DNA from: Blastococcus aggregatus
GTDB taxonomy: Bacteria > Actinomycetota > Actinomycetes > Mycobacteriales > Geodermatophilaceae
Direction: 5' to 3'
NCBI RefSeq assembly: GCF_900221005.1
Contig: NZ_OBQI01000002.1
Coordinates: forward strand, 1-64,000
DNA: 64,000 nt
In this document: in pieces, positions 40,884 through 50,394 of the stretch
How the letters are laid out: each line of letters starts with the position of its first letter
Numbering within the stretch: the stretch's first letter is position 1
The notes under the pieces: model-generated
Seen by the model: only the letters and a program-made list of their open reading frames with translations
The model's database searches: none
Told to the model about the DNA's origin: nothing
Program-made: the position numbers and the translations under genes

Positions 40884-40921
40884 CGTCCGGCCCCGCTCCT
40901 GGAGAGGAGCGGGGCCGGACG
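40884..40921 (-). terminator. strong terminator downstream of tsf
   Basis: CGTCCGGCCCCGCTCCT and its exact complement form a 17-bp perfect stem with a GGAG loop, 15 bases after the tsf stop. It is the most stable simple hairpin noticed in the window and ends the rpsB-tsf transcript before pyrH. Confidence 0.85.
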
Positions 40922-40936
40922 TCGGTGCGTGATGCC

Positions 40937-41752
40937 TCAGGCCTGGCCGACCTCGAAGCGCGCGAAGCGCTCCACGGTCATCCCGGCCTCGTCGACGATC
41001 TGCTTCACCGTGCGCTTGGGCTCGGTGATCGACGGCTGCTCGAGCAGGACGAAGTCCTTGAAGTAGGCGTTGACCCGACCCTCGACGATCTTGGTGATCG
41101 CCTGCTCGGGCTTGCCCTCCTCCTTGGCCGTCTGCTCGGCGACGCGGCGCTCGGTCTCGACCGCCTCGGCCGGGACCTCCTCGCGGGTGAGGTAACGCGG
41201 GCGCGCGGCGGCGATGTGCATCGCCAGGCTGCGGGCCGCCTCCTCGGTGCCACCGCTGTACTGCACCGCGACACCGATGGCCGGGGGCAGGTCGGTGGCC
41301 CGCTTGTGCAGGTACGTGGCGACGGTGCCCTCGAAGATCGCGAACCGGCTCAGCACCAGCTTCTCGCCGATGCGGGCGGACTCGCCCTCGACGAGCGCGG
41401 CGACGGTCTGGCCGTCGACGTCGGAGCCGAGCAGCGAGGCGGCGTCGGCCGTCTTGCTCTGCAGGCCGATCTCGAGCAGGCGCTCGGCCAGCTTGATGAA
41501 GTCGGCGTTCTTGGCGACGAAGTCGGTCTCGCAGTCGAGCTCGAGCAGCGCGCCGTCCTTGCTGACGACGATGCCGTTGGTCGTGGAGCGCTCGAGGCGC
41601 TTGCCGACGTCCTTGGCGCCCTTGACGCGCAGGAACTCGACGGCCTTCTCGTAGTCGCCGTCGGCCTCGGTCAGGGCCTTCTTGCAGTCCATCATGCCGG
41701 CGCCGGTGGCGTCGCGGAGACGCTTGACGTCGGCTGCGGTGAACTCAGCCAT
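40937..41752 (-). CDS. tsf: elongation factor Ts
   Basis: Nucleotide-exchange factor for EF-Tu. The 271-residue protein begins with the UBA-like domain ([22 protein letters not shown]) and continues with the core reading [13 protein letters not shown], the helix that displaces Mg2+ in EF-Tu. ATG 41752 has GAGGAAG upstream. Length is typical for actinobacteria. It is the second gene of the rpsB-tsf operon, with a hairpin-containing 98-base spacer. Confidence 0.98.
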   Translation of the reverse strand: MAEFTAADVKRLRDATGAGMMDCKKALTEADGDYEKAVEFLRVKGAKDVGKRLERSTTNGIVVSKDGALLELDCETDFVAKNADFIKLAERLLEIGLQSKTADAASLLGSDVDGQTVAALVEGESARIGEKLVLSRFAIFEGTVATYLHKRATDLPPAIGVAVQYSGGTEEAARSLAMHIAAARPRYLTREEVPAEAVETERRVAEQTAKEEGKPEQAITKIVEGRVNAYFKDFVLLEQPSITEPKRTVKQIVDEAGMTVERFARFEVGQA

Positions 41753-41802
41753 GTCACTTCCTCTGTAGGTCCGTGGATGCTGCTGGTGGAGCGGACAGGC
41801 GG

Positions 41803-41845
41803 CGGCGCCGCCCCCCTGCCGGTCGACGGGAGGGGGACGGCGCCG
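41803..41845 (-). terminator. intercistronic hairpin between rpsB and tsf
   Basis: CGGCGCCGCCCCCCT and AGGGGGACGGCGCCG pair over 15 positions with one mismatch, a few bases after the rpsB stop. An attenuator between rpsB and tsf is well known in E. coli; here it would lower tsf relative to rpsB. Role inferred from position. Confidence 0.5.
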
Positions 41846-41850
41846 ATCCG

Positions 41851-42786
41851 TCAGACGGCGTTGTTGTCCTTGCCGCCGGTGGTGGCGGGGACGTCCTCGA
41901 CCGGGGCGACCTCGGCGGCGGCGACGGCGGGCGCCTCGGCCGGGGTCTCCGGCAGCGGCGTGGCGGTGGCGTCGTCGGCGGCCGGGGCAGCTGCGGCGTC
42001 ACCACCGGTCAGCAGCTCGCGCTCCCAGTCGGCCAGCGGCTGGTCGCCACCGATGACCGGCTCGGCGCCGTCCTCGCGGCCGGCGTTCGCCTGCGCGGCC
42101 GAGCGGGCCATGAGGCCCTCCGCGACGGCGTCGGCGATCACGCGGGTCAGCACGGCGATGCTGCGGATCGCGTCGTCGTTGCCCGGGATCTTGTAGTCGA
42201 CCTCGTCGGGGTCGCAGTTGGTGTCGAGGATCGCGACCACGGGGATCTTGAGCTTGCGCGCCTCGCCGACGGCGATGTGCTCCTTCTTGGTGTCCACGAT
42301 CCAGATGGCGCTGGGCACCTTCTTCATGTCGCGGATACCGCCGAGGGAGCGGTCGAGCTTGGCCTTCTCGCGGCTGAGGACCAGCTGCTCCTTCTTGGAC
42401 AGGCTGACCAGCACGCCGGTCTGCTCCATGTCCTCGATCTCCTTGAGGCGCTCGAGGCGCTTGAAGACCGTCTGGAAGTTGGTGAGCATGCCGCCGAGCC
42501 AGCGCTGGTTGACGTAGGGCATGCCCACGCGCGTCGCCTGCTCGGCGACGACCTCCTGCGCCTGACGCTTCGTGCCGACGAACAGGATCGAACCGCCGTG
42601 CGCGACCGTCTGCTTGACGAACTCGTAGGCGTTGTCGATGTACCCGAGCGTCTGCTGCAGGTCGATGATGTAGATGCCATTGCGCTCGGTGAAGATGAAT
42701 CGCTTCATCTTCGGGTTCCAGCGACGGGTCTGGTGCCCGAAGTGGACGCCGCTGTCGAGCAGCTGCTTCATGCCGACGACTGCCAT
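41851..42786 (-). CDS. rpsB: 30S ribosomal protein S2 (uS2)
   Basis: A 311-residue S2: [45 protein letters not shown] and [16 protein letters not shown] are family motifs. The C-terminus (about 250-311) is an Ala/Glu/Pro-rich extension typical of actinobacteria. ATG 42786 gives the family start [10 protein letters not shown]. It heads the rpsB-tsf operon; its leader and promoter lie in 42787-43088. Confidence 0.98.
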   Translation of the reverse strand: MAVVGMKQLLDSGVHFGHQTRRWNPKMKRFIFTERNGIYIIDLQQTLGYIDNAYEFVKQTVAHGGSILFVGTKRQAQEVVAEQATRVGMPYVNQRWLGGMLTNFQTVFKRLERLKEIEDMEQTGVLVSLSKKEQLVLSREKAKLDRSLGGIRDMKKVPSAIWIVDTKKEHIAVGEARKLKIPVVAILDTNCDPDEVDYKIPGNDDAIRSIAVLTRVIADAVAEGLMARSAAQANAGREDGAEPVIGGDQPLADWERELLTGGDAAAAPAADDATATPLPETPAEAPAVAAAEVAPVEDVPATTGGKDNNAV

Positions 42787-43088
42787 TGCAGCCTCTCTTC
42801 TTGCGCGTACGACCCACGGGGCCGCAACGCATGGTCCGGTTGTCGCGGGCACCGGGTGGCGCCCGCCCTGGCGTCCTGCAGCACCACTCCCCCAGCCCTT
42901 GCGGGCCAGGACCGAGGTGGCAGCTGCCCCGCCGATCGGCGGGAAGAGGACACGCGAAGTCGACCCGTCGGACGGGTCGCACCGGACAGCATACGCGACC
43001 TCCCGAGAGCTCCTCCCCCGCCGCCGGGACCGTCCACAGCCGTGCGCGAGGCGGTTCCGCGGGGGCCGCGGCGGCCCACGCTGGAGCC
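42787..43088. other. 302-base spacer: rpsB leader and divergent promoters
   Basis: No gene seen. A perfect palindrome CGACCCGT-CGG-ACGGGTCG lies at 42961-42979, about 175 bases upstream of rpsB on the minus strand. It could be part of an autoregulatory rpsB leader or an operator; S2 is known to repress its own operon in E. coli, but no homologous structure could be confirmed. Confidence 0.35.
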
Positions 43089-43718
43089 ATGCGCTCAGGG
43101 CTCGCCGTCGTGCTGACGGCCCTCGCCGTCGCGGCCCTGGCACCCGCCCCGTCCACGGCTGGTCCGCTCGCCCCGGACGCGACCGGCCCGCCGGTCGGCG
43201 CCTGGACGGCACCGCTGGGCGGGGAGCCGCCGGTGACCCGGCCGTTCGAGCCACCGGCGCACGCCTACGGCCCCGGACACCGGGGCGCCGACCTCGGGGG
43301 TGCGCCCGGGGCGCCGGTGCTGGCGGCGGGCGACGGCGTGGTCGCGTTCGCCGGGATGGTGGCCGGCCGGCCCGTGGTCAGCATCGACCACGCCGGCGGC
43401 CTGCGGACGACGTACGAACCTGTCGACGCGTCGGTCGGCGCCGGCCAGCGCGTGACCCGGGGCTCCCGGATCGGCACGCTCTCCCCCGGTCACGCCGGCT
43501 GCCCCGCCGACGCCTGCCTGCACTGGGGGCTGCGCCGCGGCGAGGTCTACCTGGACCCGCTGCAGCTGCTCGCGGTACCGCGGGTGCGCCTGCTGCCGCT
43601 GCGGGGGCTCAGGCGATGTCGGCGAGCTTGGTGCGCAGGTGGAGCACGGCCTTGGTGTGCAGCTGGCAGATGCGGCTCTCGGTCACCCCGAGCACGCGGC
43701 CGATGTCGGCGAGGGTGA
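43089..43718 (+). CDS. secreted M23-family peptidoglycan peptidase
   Basis: A 209-residue exported LytM-like peptidase: signal peptide (residues 1 to ~24), then HRGADLGG (HxxxD zinc ligands) and [10 protein letters not shown], where the second zinc histidine would lie. The usual HxH is reduced to LHW, common in actinobacterial members of this family. M23 enzymes cut peptidoglycan cross-links. The gene overlaps the convergent whiG-like gene by 110 bases; the last ~35 residues (Arg/Cys-rich) look non-conserved. The position between rpsB and xerC is conserved in actinobacteria. Confidence 0.82.
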   Translation: MRSGLAVVLTALAVAALAPAPSTAGPLAPDATGPPVGAWTAPLGGEPPVTRPFEPPAHAYGPGHRGADLGGAPGAPVLAAGDGVVAFAGMVAGRPVVSIDHAGGLRTTYEPVDASVGAGQRVTRGSRIGTLSPGHAGCPADACLHWGLRRGEVYLDPLQLLAVPRVRLLPLRGLRRCRRAWCAGGARPWCAAGRCGSRSPRARGRCRRG

Positions 43719-44409
43719 GGCCTTCGAAGTAGTAGAGGGAGACGACGACCTTCTCCCGCTCGGGCAGCTGCTCGACCGCGCGGGCCAGCAGCTGGCGGGC
43801 CTCACCGTTCTCCGCCATCGCCTGCGGGTCGAGGGCGCGGGTGTCCTGCAGGGTGTCGCCGAGACGCGGCGAGCCGCCGTCGTCGTCGGTGAGCAGCTCG
43901 TCGAGGGCGACCACGTTGACCAGCGACAGCTGGCCGAGGAACTTGCGGATGTCCTCGACGTCCATGTCCATGGCGTCGGCGACCTCGTCGTCGGTCGGCG
44001 TCCGGTGCAGCTTGGCCTCGAGCTCGGCGACGGTGCGCTCGAACTGGCGGGCCTTCATGCGCACCGACCGCGGGATCCAGTCGGTGTTGCGCAGCTCGTC
44101 GATGATCGCGCCGCGGATGCGGGCCATCGCATAGCTCTCGAACTTGACCTCGCGGGTCGGCTCGTAGCGGGTGATGGCGTCGATGAGGCCGAACGTGCCG
44201 TAGGAGACCAGATCGGCCTGCTCGACGTGTCCCGGGAGGCCGCTGCCCACCCGGCCGGCGACGTACTTGACCAGCGGGGCGTAGTGCAGGATCAGCCGGT
44301 CGCGCAGGGCCGGGGACCGGTCGGCCACGTACTGGGCCCACAGCTGCGAGACGAAGGCGTCGGTGTCCTCGGCCGCGTCGTCGAGCCGGTGGATCGTTGC
44401 CTCAGGCAC
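43609..44409 (-). CDS. whiG: WhiG/FliA-type RNA polymerase sigma factor
   Basis: A 266-residue alternative sigma factor of the FliA/WhiG group: region 2 ([38 protein letters not shown]), region 3 ([17 protein letters not shown]) and region 4 HTH ([29 protein letters not shown]). In Streptomyces WhiG commits aerial hyphae to sporulation; in motile actinobacteria the same family controls flagella. Which applies cannot be decided here. GTG 44409 is preceded by GAGGAGGG. The position beside rpsB and xerC matches other actinobacteria. Confidence 0.87.
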   Translation of the reverse strand: MPEATIHRLDDAAEDTDAFVSQLWAQYVADRSPALRDRLILHYAPLVKYVAGRVGSGLPGHVEQADLVSYGTFGLIDAITRYEPTREVKFESYAMARIRGAIIDELRNTDWIPRSVRMKARQFERTVAELEAKLHRTPTDDEVADAMDMDVEDIRKFLGQLSLVNVVALDELLTDDDGGSPRLGDTLQDTRALDPQAMAENGEARQLLARAVEQLPEREKVVVSLYYFEGLTLADIGRVLGVTESRICQLHTKAVLHLRTKLADIA

Positions 44410-44500
44410 GGTGGCCCTCCTCGCTCGCGCTGCGGGCTCGCGCCCCGTTGTCCTGCCTGGTGGTGGCTGCCGCCTGACGCATCCGTACCCCGCCGTCCGT

Positions 44501-45436
44501 TCAGGCCCGTGGATGGGCTTGGGCGTGGACGGCACGGAGTCGCTCGACGGTCACGTGCGTGTAGATCTGCGTCGTCGCGAGGCTAGCGTGGCCGAGCAGC
44601 TCCTGGACGGACCGGAGGTCCGCGCCGCCCTCCAGGACGTGGGTCGCCGCGGAGTGACGCAGCCCGTGCGGACCGATGTCCGGGGCCCCGGGAGCGGCCG
44701 CGACGGCGGCGTGCACGGTGCGGCGGGCCTCGCGGGCGTCCAGCCGGCGCCCGCGCGCGCCGAGCAGCAGCGCCGGGCCCGAGTCGGCTGCCGCCAAGGC
44801 CGGGCGGCCGCGCGTCAGCCAGGCGTCGAGGGCCTTCTCGGCCGGGAGCCCGTAGGGGACGGTGCGCTCCTTGCGGCCCTTGCCGAGCACGCGGAGCACC
44901 CGCCGCCCGCGGTCGACGTCGTCGACGTCGAGGCCGACGAGCTCGCTGACGCGGATGCCGCTGGCGTAGAGCAGCTCGAGGACGACGGCGTCGCGCAGGC
45001 CGATCGGCTCCTCGGCGCCGGCGGCGGACTCGACGACGGCCCGGGCCTGGTCGGGCGCGAGCACGTCGGGCAGCGTGCGGTGGGCCCGCGGGCTGACCAG
45101 CCGGAGGCCGACGTCCTCGGTCGCGTGCCCGGCGCGGTGCAGCCACCGGGTGAACGAGCGGGCCGCGGCGGCGTGCCGGGCGGTCGTGGCCCGGCTGTGC
45201 CCCGTGGTGCGGCCCTGCGCGAGCCAGCTGCGGAGCGCGGCCAGGTCGAGGTGGTCGGGCTGCTCGCCGCCGCGGCGGGCCAGGTGGTCCAGCAGTCCGA
45301 CGACGTCGGTGACGTACGCGCGGACGGTGTGCTCGGAGAGATCCCGCTGGCTGCGCAGGTGCTCCTCGTAGCCGGCCAGCACCTCGGTCAGCGCAGGCGG
45401 GAGGGCGGCGCGCGCGTCTGCCGTCCCGGTGCCCAC
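44501..45436 (-). CDS. xerC: tyrosine recombinase XerC
   Basis: Resolves chromosome dimers at dif. The 311-residue protein has an N-terminal SAM-like core-binding domain (about 10-95) and the catalytic domain with all signature residues: Arg in SGIRVSEL, Lys in GKGRKER, HGLRHS (HxxR), LGHAS and the nucleophile Tyr in TTQIYTH. GTG 45436 gives the family N-terminus. Its place in whiG-xerC-dprA-yifB order marks it as the housekeeping recombinase, not an element integrase. Confidence 0.93.
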   Translation of the reverse strand: MGTGTADARAALPPALTEVLAGYEEHLRSQRDLSEHTVRAYVTDVVGLLDHLARRGGEQPDHLDLAALRSWLAQGRTTGHSRATTARHAAAARSFTRWLHRAGHATEDVGLRLVSPRAHRTLPDVLAPDQARAVVESAAGAEEPIGLRDAVVLELLYASGIRVSELVGLDVDDVDRGRRVLRVLGKGRKERTVPYGLPAEKALDAWLTRGRPALAAADSGPALLLGARGRRLDAREARRTVHAAVAAAPGAPDIGPHGLRHSAATHVLEGGADLRSVQELLGHASLATTQIYTHVTVERLRAVHAQAHPRA

Positions 45437-45467
45437 GGGGGAACCGTCCGTCGGCGCGGGCGGGCGG

Positions 45468-46727
45468 TCAAGGTGCCGCGCCGGAGCCGCCGCCGGCCCG
45501 GACCTTCGGCGGCGGCGCGAGCCGCCACCCGGTGCCGGTCCACTGCACCAGATCGGCGAGTTCGAGGGCCGGCAGGACGCGCAGCACCTCGAGCACGTCA
45601 CAGCCGGCCACCGCCGCCAGCCGCTCGGGGCTCACCCCGCTCCGCACCGGGCAGGCGTCGAGCACCCGGGCGGCGAGGTCGGAGAGCCCGTCCCGCGCGG
45701 TGGCGGGCTTGGACGCGGGCTCGGCGAGGTCGTCGCCGAAGCTCCCGACCGCCTGGATGACGTGCGCCGCCGATGCGACCAGTTGAGCTCCGAGCTCTCC
45801 CTCGCGCAGCAATTCGTGGCATCCCACGCTCATGGCGCTGGTCACCGGTCCCGGGACGACGAGCAGGGACCGCCCGAGGTCGCGGGCCCGACGGGCCGTT
45901 GCCTGGGCACCCGACCGTGCGGCGGCCTCGACCACGACCGTGCCCCGCGTGAGGGCGGCGATCAGGCGGTTGCGGACGAGGAATCGGTGCCGCAGCGGCG
46001 CGGAGCCCGGTGGCCACTCGCTGACCAGCAGGCCCGTCTCGGCGATGCGCGCGAACAGCGCACCGTGCGCCGCCGGGTAGGGGCGGTCCACCCCGCAGGA
46101 GAGCACCGCCACCGTCGGCGCCTCGGCCGCCAGGGCCCCGCGGTGCGCGGCGGCGTCGATGCCGTAGGCGCCGCCGGACACGACCGTCCAACCCCGCTCC
46201 CCCAGCTGGTGCCCGAGCTCGGCCGCGACGTGCTCCCCGTAGGCGGTCGAGGCGCGGGAGCCGACGACGGCCACCGACCGGTCGACGAGCTCGTCGAGCC
46301 GGCCCGGCCCGCGCAGCCACAACGCCAGCGGTGGCACCAGCGCCTTCGTGCGCTCGGTCTGGTGCCGCCGCTCGTCCGGTTCCGCGGCGACCGCGAGGGT
46401 CAGCGCGTGCAGCGGCAGGTGTGGCCACTCGTCGTCCTCGGGGATCACCAGCCGCGCCGCGCAGCGCTCCGCCCGCTGCAGGTCGGCGAGGGTGCCGTCC
46501 TGCTCCGCCCGCGCCCCGATCAGCGACCGCACCGTGTCGGGGGCCCGGCCGTCGCGCAACCGCCGCACGGCCTCGACCGGGCCGTGGTCGTCGACGTAGC
46601 GCCAGAGGTCCACGGTGCCCGGCTCCACGGCGCGGCTCAGCCAGGCACGGGCCCGACGCAGACCCGGGTGCACCGGCCCGCCGGACGCAGCGGCGGCGTC
46701 CTCGAGGTCCTCGTCCAGCGTGGTCAT
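45468..46727 (-). CDS. dprA: DNA-processing protein DprA (Smf)
   Basis: Loads RecA on incoming single-stranded DNA in transformation and is widely conserved beyond competent species. The 419-residue protein has a SAM-like N-terminal region, the Rossmann domain with [30 protein letters not shown] and [12 protein letters not shown], and a C-terminal winged-helix part. The ATG overlaps the yifB stop (46724-46727). Because yifB/comM is broken in this genome, dprA is left without its usual intact neighbour. Confidence 0.93.
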   Translation of the reverse strand: MTTLDEDLEDAAAASGGPVHPGLRRARAWLSRAVEPGTVDLWRYVDDHGPVEAVRRLRDGRAPDTVRSLIGARAEQDGTLADLQRAERCAARLVIPEDDEWPHLPLHALTLAVAAEPDERRHQTERTKALVPPLALWLRGPGRLDELVDRSVAVVGSRASTAYGEHVAAELGHQLGERGWTVVSGGAYGIDAAAHRGALAAEAPTVAVLSCGVDRPYPAAHGALFARIAETGLLVSEWPPGSAPLRHRFLVRNRLIAALTRGTVVVEAAARSGAQATARRARDLGRSLLVVPGPVTSAMSVGCHELLREGELGAQLVASAAHVIQAVGSFGDDLAEPASKPATARDGLSDLAARVLDACPVRSGVSPERLAAVAGCDVLEVLRVLPALELADLVQWTGTGWRLAPPPKVRAGGGSGAAP

Positions 46728-48000
46728 GCCGCCACCCTCTGCAGCCGCATGCCGAGGGCCTCGGCGATCTCGTCGGCACCCGGGACGGTGCGGCCGGCGA
46801 GGTCGGCCAGCGTCCACGCGACGCGTTGCACGCGGTCGAAGCCGCGGACCGACAGGGCGCCCCGCTCCAGTGCCCGTTCGGCCAGCGCCAGCGACGCCCG
46901 GGGTGGGGCGAAGCGCCCGCGCAGCAGGCGGCCGGGCACCTGGCTGTTGAGCGTCAGCCCGGTGCCGGCCAGCCGCTGCGCGGCGACCGCCCGTGCCCGC
47001 CGCACCCGTCCGGCGACGACGGCGGTCGACTCCGGCTCCCCCAGCCCGTCCAGCCAGGCGGCGCGCGTGACCGGCGGCAGCTCCACGCGCAGGTCGATGC
47101 GGTCCAGCAGCGGACCCGACAGCCGGGACCGGTAGCGGCGCCGCTCCAGCGGGCTGCAGGTGCAGGCGGCGTCACCGGCCGCGCTGGCGCAGGGACAGGG
47201 GTTGGCGGCGAGGACGAGCTGCGCGCGGCAGGGGAACGTCGCCGACCCGGAGGCCCGCGAGATGGTGACCTCGCCCCGCTCCAGGGGCTGGCGGAGCGTG
47301 TCGAGCACCGCCCGGGGGAACTCGGGGGTCTCGTCGAGGAAGAGGACGCCGCGGTGGGCCCGGCACAGCGCACCGGGCCGGATCTGGCCCGAGCCGCCGC
47401 CGACCAGCGCCGCCATGGTCGCGGAGTGGTGCGGCGCCTCGAAGGGCGGGCGGGTGAGCAGCGGTGCGTCGGACGGCAGCGTCCCGGCGATCGAGTGGAT
47501 GGCGGTGACCTCCAGCGCCGCCTGCTCGTCCAGCGGCGGCAGCAGCCCCGGCAGGCGCTCGGCGAGCATCGTCTTCCCGGCACCGGGTGGCCCGGCGAGG
47601 AACAGGTGGTGCCCGCCGGCGGCGGCGATCTCGACCGCGCGGCGCCCCACGGACTGCCCGACCACGTCACCCAGGTCGGCGGCCGGCGCCGGGGCGGGCA
47701 CGGCTGCACGCTCGTGCCGCGCGAGCACGCGGCGGCCGGCGAGGTGCGCCACCACCTCCTCCAGCGACCGGACGGCCAAGACCTCGATGCCCTCCACCAG
47801 CGCGGCCTCGTCGGCGTTGGCGGCCGGGACGACGACCTGCGGGTGACCGGCCCGGGCCGCGGCCAGCACCGACGGCAGGACCCCGCGGATCGGCCGGACG
47901 GCGCCGTCGAGGCCGAGTTCACCCAGCAGCACCAGCTGGTCGATCGCCTCGCCGGGCACGGTGCCGGCGGCCGCGAGGACCGCGACGGCGAGCGCCAGGT
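46724..48000 (-). pseudogene. yifB: yifB/comM, 5'-truncated by island insertion
   Basis: YifB/ComM is a hexameric AAA+ helicase that helps branch migration during recombination and transformation. The remaining ~415 codons include Walker A AGPPGAGKTMLAERL, Walker B LFLDE and the C-terminal Mg-chelatase-like part down to the normal end. The frame starts in DLALAVAVLAAAG, matching residue ~82 of mycobacterial YifB, and the first ~80 codons are absent; upstream lies unrelated DNA starting exactly with the direct repeat at 47997. GTG 47959 could restart translation but would lack the N-terminal domain. Confidence 0.85.
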
Positions 48001-48025
48001 CAATATGACGGTTAGGACACGTCTA
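47997..48025 (+). repeat. island A boundary repeat, left copy (att-like)
   Basis: AGGTCAATATGACGGTTAGG plus ACACGTCTA. It matches the copy at 53715-53743 with two mismatches in 29 bases; weaker similarity continues for about 120 bases, including GGCGTCACGGACGAA (about 48073-48088 versus 53787-53801). It begins where yifB homology stops, so it is probably an attachment site left by site-specific integration. Confidence 0.7.
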
Positions 48026-48209
48026 AAGCGAACCTCAGCCGGCCGGGCGTGAGCCGCCCGTACCCCCGGGTCAAGGCGTCACGGACGAAGGCATGACCAC
48101 CTGCTCCCTCACCGGGATGGACGCCCGGTCGCAGCTGAGCAGCGGCGTCTTGACCGCAAGTGTTAACCGAAGTCTGGGCAGCCCCCCCCCGGCTCATACG
48201 CAGGTGCGA

Positions 48210-48473
48210 CTAGAGCCCGGCGACATGGGCGCTGATGAGCAGCGTGTTCCCGCAGTGGTCGCAGACCACGGGGATGAACTTCATCCCACGCTCCGTGGTG
48301 TTCACCCCGTCGGGGCCGACCTCGGCGAGCGCGAGCGGCTCGGTCACGGTGAACTCGTCGCGCTTGCAGAGGGTGCAGGTCATGTGGCCCGCCCCCTGCT
48401 TGAGGATCCAGGCGACCGTGCGCTCACGGGCGTCGTCGGGGGAGAGCGGACCGGACTGCGTAGGCATGGGCAT
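48210..48473 (-). CDS. small zinc-ribbon protein
   Basis: An 87-residue protein with two CxxC pairs, CTLC (about residue 30) and CDHC, 38 residues apart, ending CGNTLLISAHVAGL. The ending CxxCGnTxxxxxxxxxGL is a feature of small zinc-ribbon proteins common in actinobacterial and phage DNA, role unknown. ATG 48473 is used; an inner ATG at 48467 and an upstream GTG at 48497 are alternatives. It lies near the edge of island A next to an HTH protein. Confidence 0.65.
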   Translation of the reverse strand: MPMPTQSGPLSPDDARERTVAWILKQGAGHMTCTLCKRDEFTVTEPLALAEVGPDGVNTTERGMKFIPVVCDHCGNTLLISAHVAGL

Positions 48474-48509
48474 AGCTGGCACCGTAGGCCGAGGCACTGA
48501 CAGAAAGCC

Positions 48510-48710
48510 CTAGTCGACCGAGCTGTCCGCCCGCCGGGCGAGGACCGCCGCCAGCTCGTCGAGGGAGTAGAGCGACGCCTCGTCCGGGCTCCAACGGGGC
48601 TCCATCCGGTAGCGGTGTCGCCAGATCCGGAGCGTCGCCGGACGGACCACGGCGTAGGTCGCGGCGTCGGCGGCGGAGAGCAGGACGGGCGTCGGCGGGA
48701 TCGTCACCAC
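48510..48710 (-). CDS. small MerR/Xis-like HTH protein
   Basis: A 66-residue protein that looks like a winged helix-turn-helix of the excisionase/MerR type: SAADAATYAVVRPATLRIWRHRY, then SLYSLDELAAVLARR. The tyrosine/aspartate spacing after RIWRHRYR resembles Xis/helix-turn-helix-17 proteins. It could be an excisionase or a regulator of island A. The start (GTG) is uncertain. It lies 26 bases downstream of the 48737 gene stop on the same strand. Confidence 0.55.
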   Translation of the reverse strand: MVTIPPTPVLLSAADAATYAVVRPATLRIWRHRYRMEPRWSPDEASLYSLDELAAVLARRADSSVD

Positions 48711-48736
48711 CGGATCATCCCGCGCCGTTCACCGCG

Positions 48737-49738
48737 TTAGGGCCGCGTCGGGAACTGACTCAGCCAGAGGGTGTGGGCAGCCAGTAGCGCCGCCCCGGCC
48801 TCCTGGATGGACTGCGCCCGATGGGTCGTCCGCCAGTCGTTGTCGGCGTTGTAGGCGCGGCGCAGCTCCGGGAGTACCTCGTGCGCGAGGTCGAGGGTGA
48901 CCCGGATGCCCTTCTCCGCCCGGGGCGAGGGCTCGTCGTAGCCCGTTTCCCCGAGGGTGCAGGCGAAGCTGCCGTCGGCCCAGAGCTGGATCTGGGCGTC
49001 CAGGCCGACGACGGTGTCCGAGAGCGTGAAGGTGGCCGGCCCGAAGCCCACGGCGTCCCGCATGATCAACGTCAGCAACTCCATGCGGTCCATGTCGATG
49101 CCGCCGGAGAGCGCCGCCGTACGGAAGACCTGGTCCTGGCAGTGGAGGTTGATCAGTTCCAGGATCGTCAGGGTGTCACTCAGCTCCGGCTTGTTGTACG
49201 TGCGCCAGAGCAGCCAGCGGAAGAAGTCGCCATCCCCCATGGTGAGCACCGTGTCCGAGGTGAGCAGCGTCGCTGCTGGGTCAACCGTTCGCACCGTCTC
49301 GGTCAGGTACGGAGTCACCTGACGCTTGACGGAGACGGCGTCCTTGAGCGTCATCAGGACGAGTAGCTTGCCGTCCTCCCCCGTCCTGCTGATGAAGATG
49401 TCGGCGGCGCGCAGCTCCAGGAGCTGCTCCTGGTCCGCCCCCTTGCCGTAAAACTTGATGGCTGCCGGGCTCGTCTGCCGCCAGTACAGGCGGCCGCGGA
49501 CGTGCTCCGGCACTTCTCCGTCCTCCGCGACGACGATCGCCTCGCCGCCACGGAACGGCACCGGACCCGTGAGCCCGACTCGCGTCTCGTCGTCGGTCAG
49601 CGCGCCCCAACCCGAGTTGAGCACCGACCCCCGCGGCAGGCGGTCCTCGTTCATCGCGGCGGCGAGCTGCGAGAGGGACGCCTTGGTGTTCAGCGTGGCC
49701 GGCGTGACCAGGAGTCGGCCACGGGTTACGGGGGGCAT
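48737..49738 (-). CDS. unknown protein, third gene of island A operon
   Basis: A 333-residue soluble protein with no signal peptide or membrane segment; no family recognised. Composition is mixed alpha/beta, with one region reading RLYWRQTSPAAIKFYGKGADQEQLLELRAADIFISRTG and another FFRWLLWRTYNKPELSDTLTILELI, not obviously catalytic. Its ATG overlaps the stop of the membrane-anchored gene at 49738 (ATGA), so the two should be translated together. It may be the effector or sensor partner of that gene. Confidence 0.65.
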   Translation of the reverse strand: MPPVTRGRLLVTPATLNTKASLSQLAAAMNEDRLPRGSVLNSGWGALTDDETRVGLTGPVPFRGGEAIVVAEDGEVPEHVRGRLYWRQTSPAAIKFYGKGADQEQLLELRAADIFISRTGEDGKLLVLMTLKDAVSVKRQVTPYLTETVRTVDPAATLLTSDTVLTMGDGDFFRWLLWRTYNKPELSDTLTILELINLHCQDQVFRTAALSGGIDMDRMELLTLIMRDAVGFGPATFTLSDTVVGLDAQIQLWADGSFACTLGETGYDEPSPRAEKGIRVTLDLAHEVLPELRRAYNADNDWRTTHRAQSIQEAGAALLAAHTLWLSQFPTRP

Positions 49739-50394
49739 CAGTTCGTCCTGTCCAGCTGGAACTTCGTGAGGTTGGGCACCTTGCGTACCAGACGGGCGAC
49801 GAAGTTCCGGAACCGACCCCGAGCGACCACACGGTAGACCACCGGCACCGTCGCGGAGTTTGGAGCGCGGACCACTCGCACCACGCAGTCCGACCAGTTG
49901 GCCGGCGCCTGGTCGGTGAGGTCGAGGTCGAACTCCAGCCCGCGCCGGACGCCCCGCACCTGAGCGAGGTCGGCTGGGGGCGACTTCTCGTGGACGACGT
50001 CGAGGAACTGGCTGCCCAGCTCCAGGCGCGCCGCCGGACTGCCCGATTTGAGGATCGCCCGCACCGCCGAGGCCAGCACCGAGCGGCCGTCCCACTCGAC
50101 CAGCACCTGGAACGGACGCTCGGCCGGGGGGTGCGCGAACCCATGGGTGCCGTTGGGCACCGGCAGCTTGTTCTCGTCGGACCAGGTGAACGTCACCCTG
50201 GGGAGCAGCAGCAGCCGGTTGCCCAGGAAGACGACGAGCACCGCGCTGAGCAGCAGGGAGATGACGTCCGGCACGATCTTCCACGCGAGCCCTTCCAAGG
50301 GCTCGAACAGTGGATCGATCTCGCTCTTGACCCAAATCGTCGCGATGATCCGGGCGACGTCCCAGGACCCGGACTTGACAGCCTCGGAGATCAA
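49738..50394 (-). CDS. membrane-anchored unknown protein, second gene of island A operon
   Basis: A 218-residue protein with a single transmembrane segment at about residues 42-62 (VPDVISLLLSAVLVVFLGNRL), preceded by an ~40-residue amphipathic stretch and followed by a soluble domain. The soluble part contains QVLVEWDGRSVLASAVRAIL and ends LTKFQLDRTN; no known motif. It has ATGA overlaps on both sides (50391-50394 and 49738-49740), placing it in the middle of a tightly coupled three-gene operon. Confidence 0.65.
   Translation of the reverse strand: MISEAVKSGSWDVARIIATIWVKSEIDPLFEPLEGLAWKIVPDVISLLLSAVLVVFLGNRLLLLPRVTFTWSDENKLPVPNGTHGFAHPPAERPFQVLVEWDGRSVLASAVRAILKSGSPAARLELGSQFLDVVHEKSPPADLAQVRGVRRGLEFDLDLTDQAPANWSDCVVRVVRAPNSATVPVVYRVVARGRFRNFVARLVRKVPNLTKFQLDRTN

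Noticed and set aside
44501-45436. xerC considered as the integrase of the islands
   Set aside because: Its position between whiG and dprA is the conserved housekeeping location, and it lies outside the repeats.
48012-48197. 61-residue minus-strand frame across the left boundary repeat
   Set aside because: Only weakly similar to a frame at the right repeat (FVRDA shared); the similarity is at DNA level across the att-like region, so it is treated as repeat, not as a gene.
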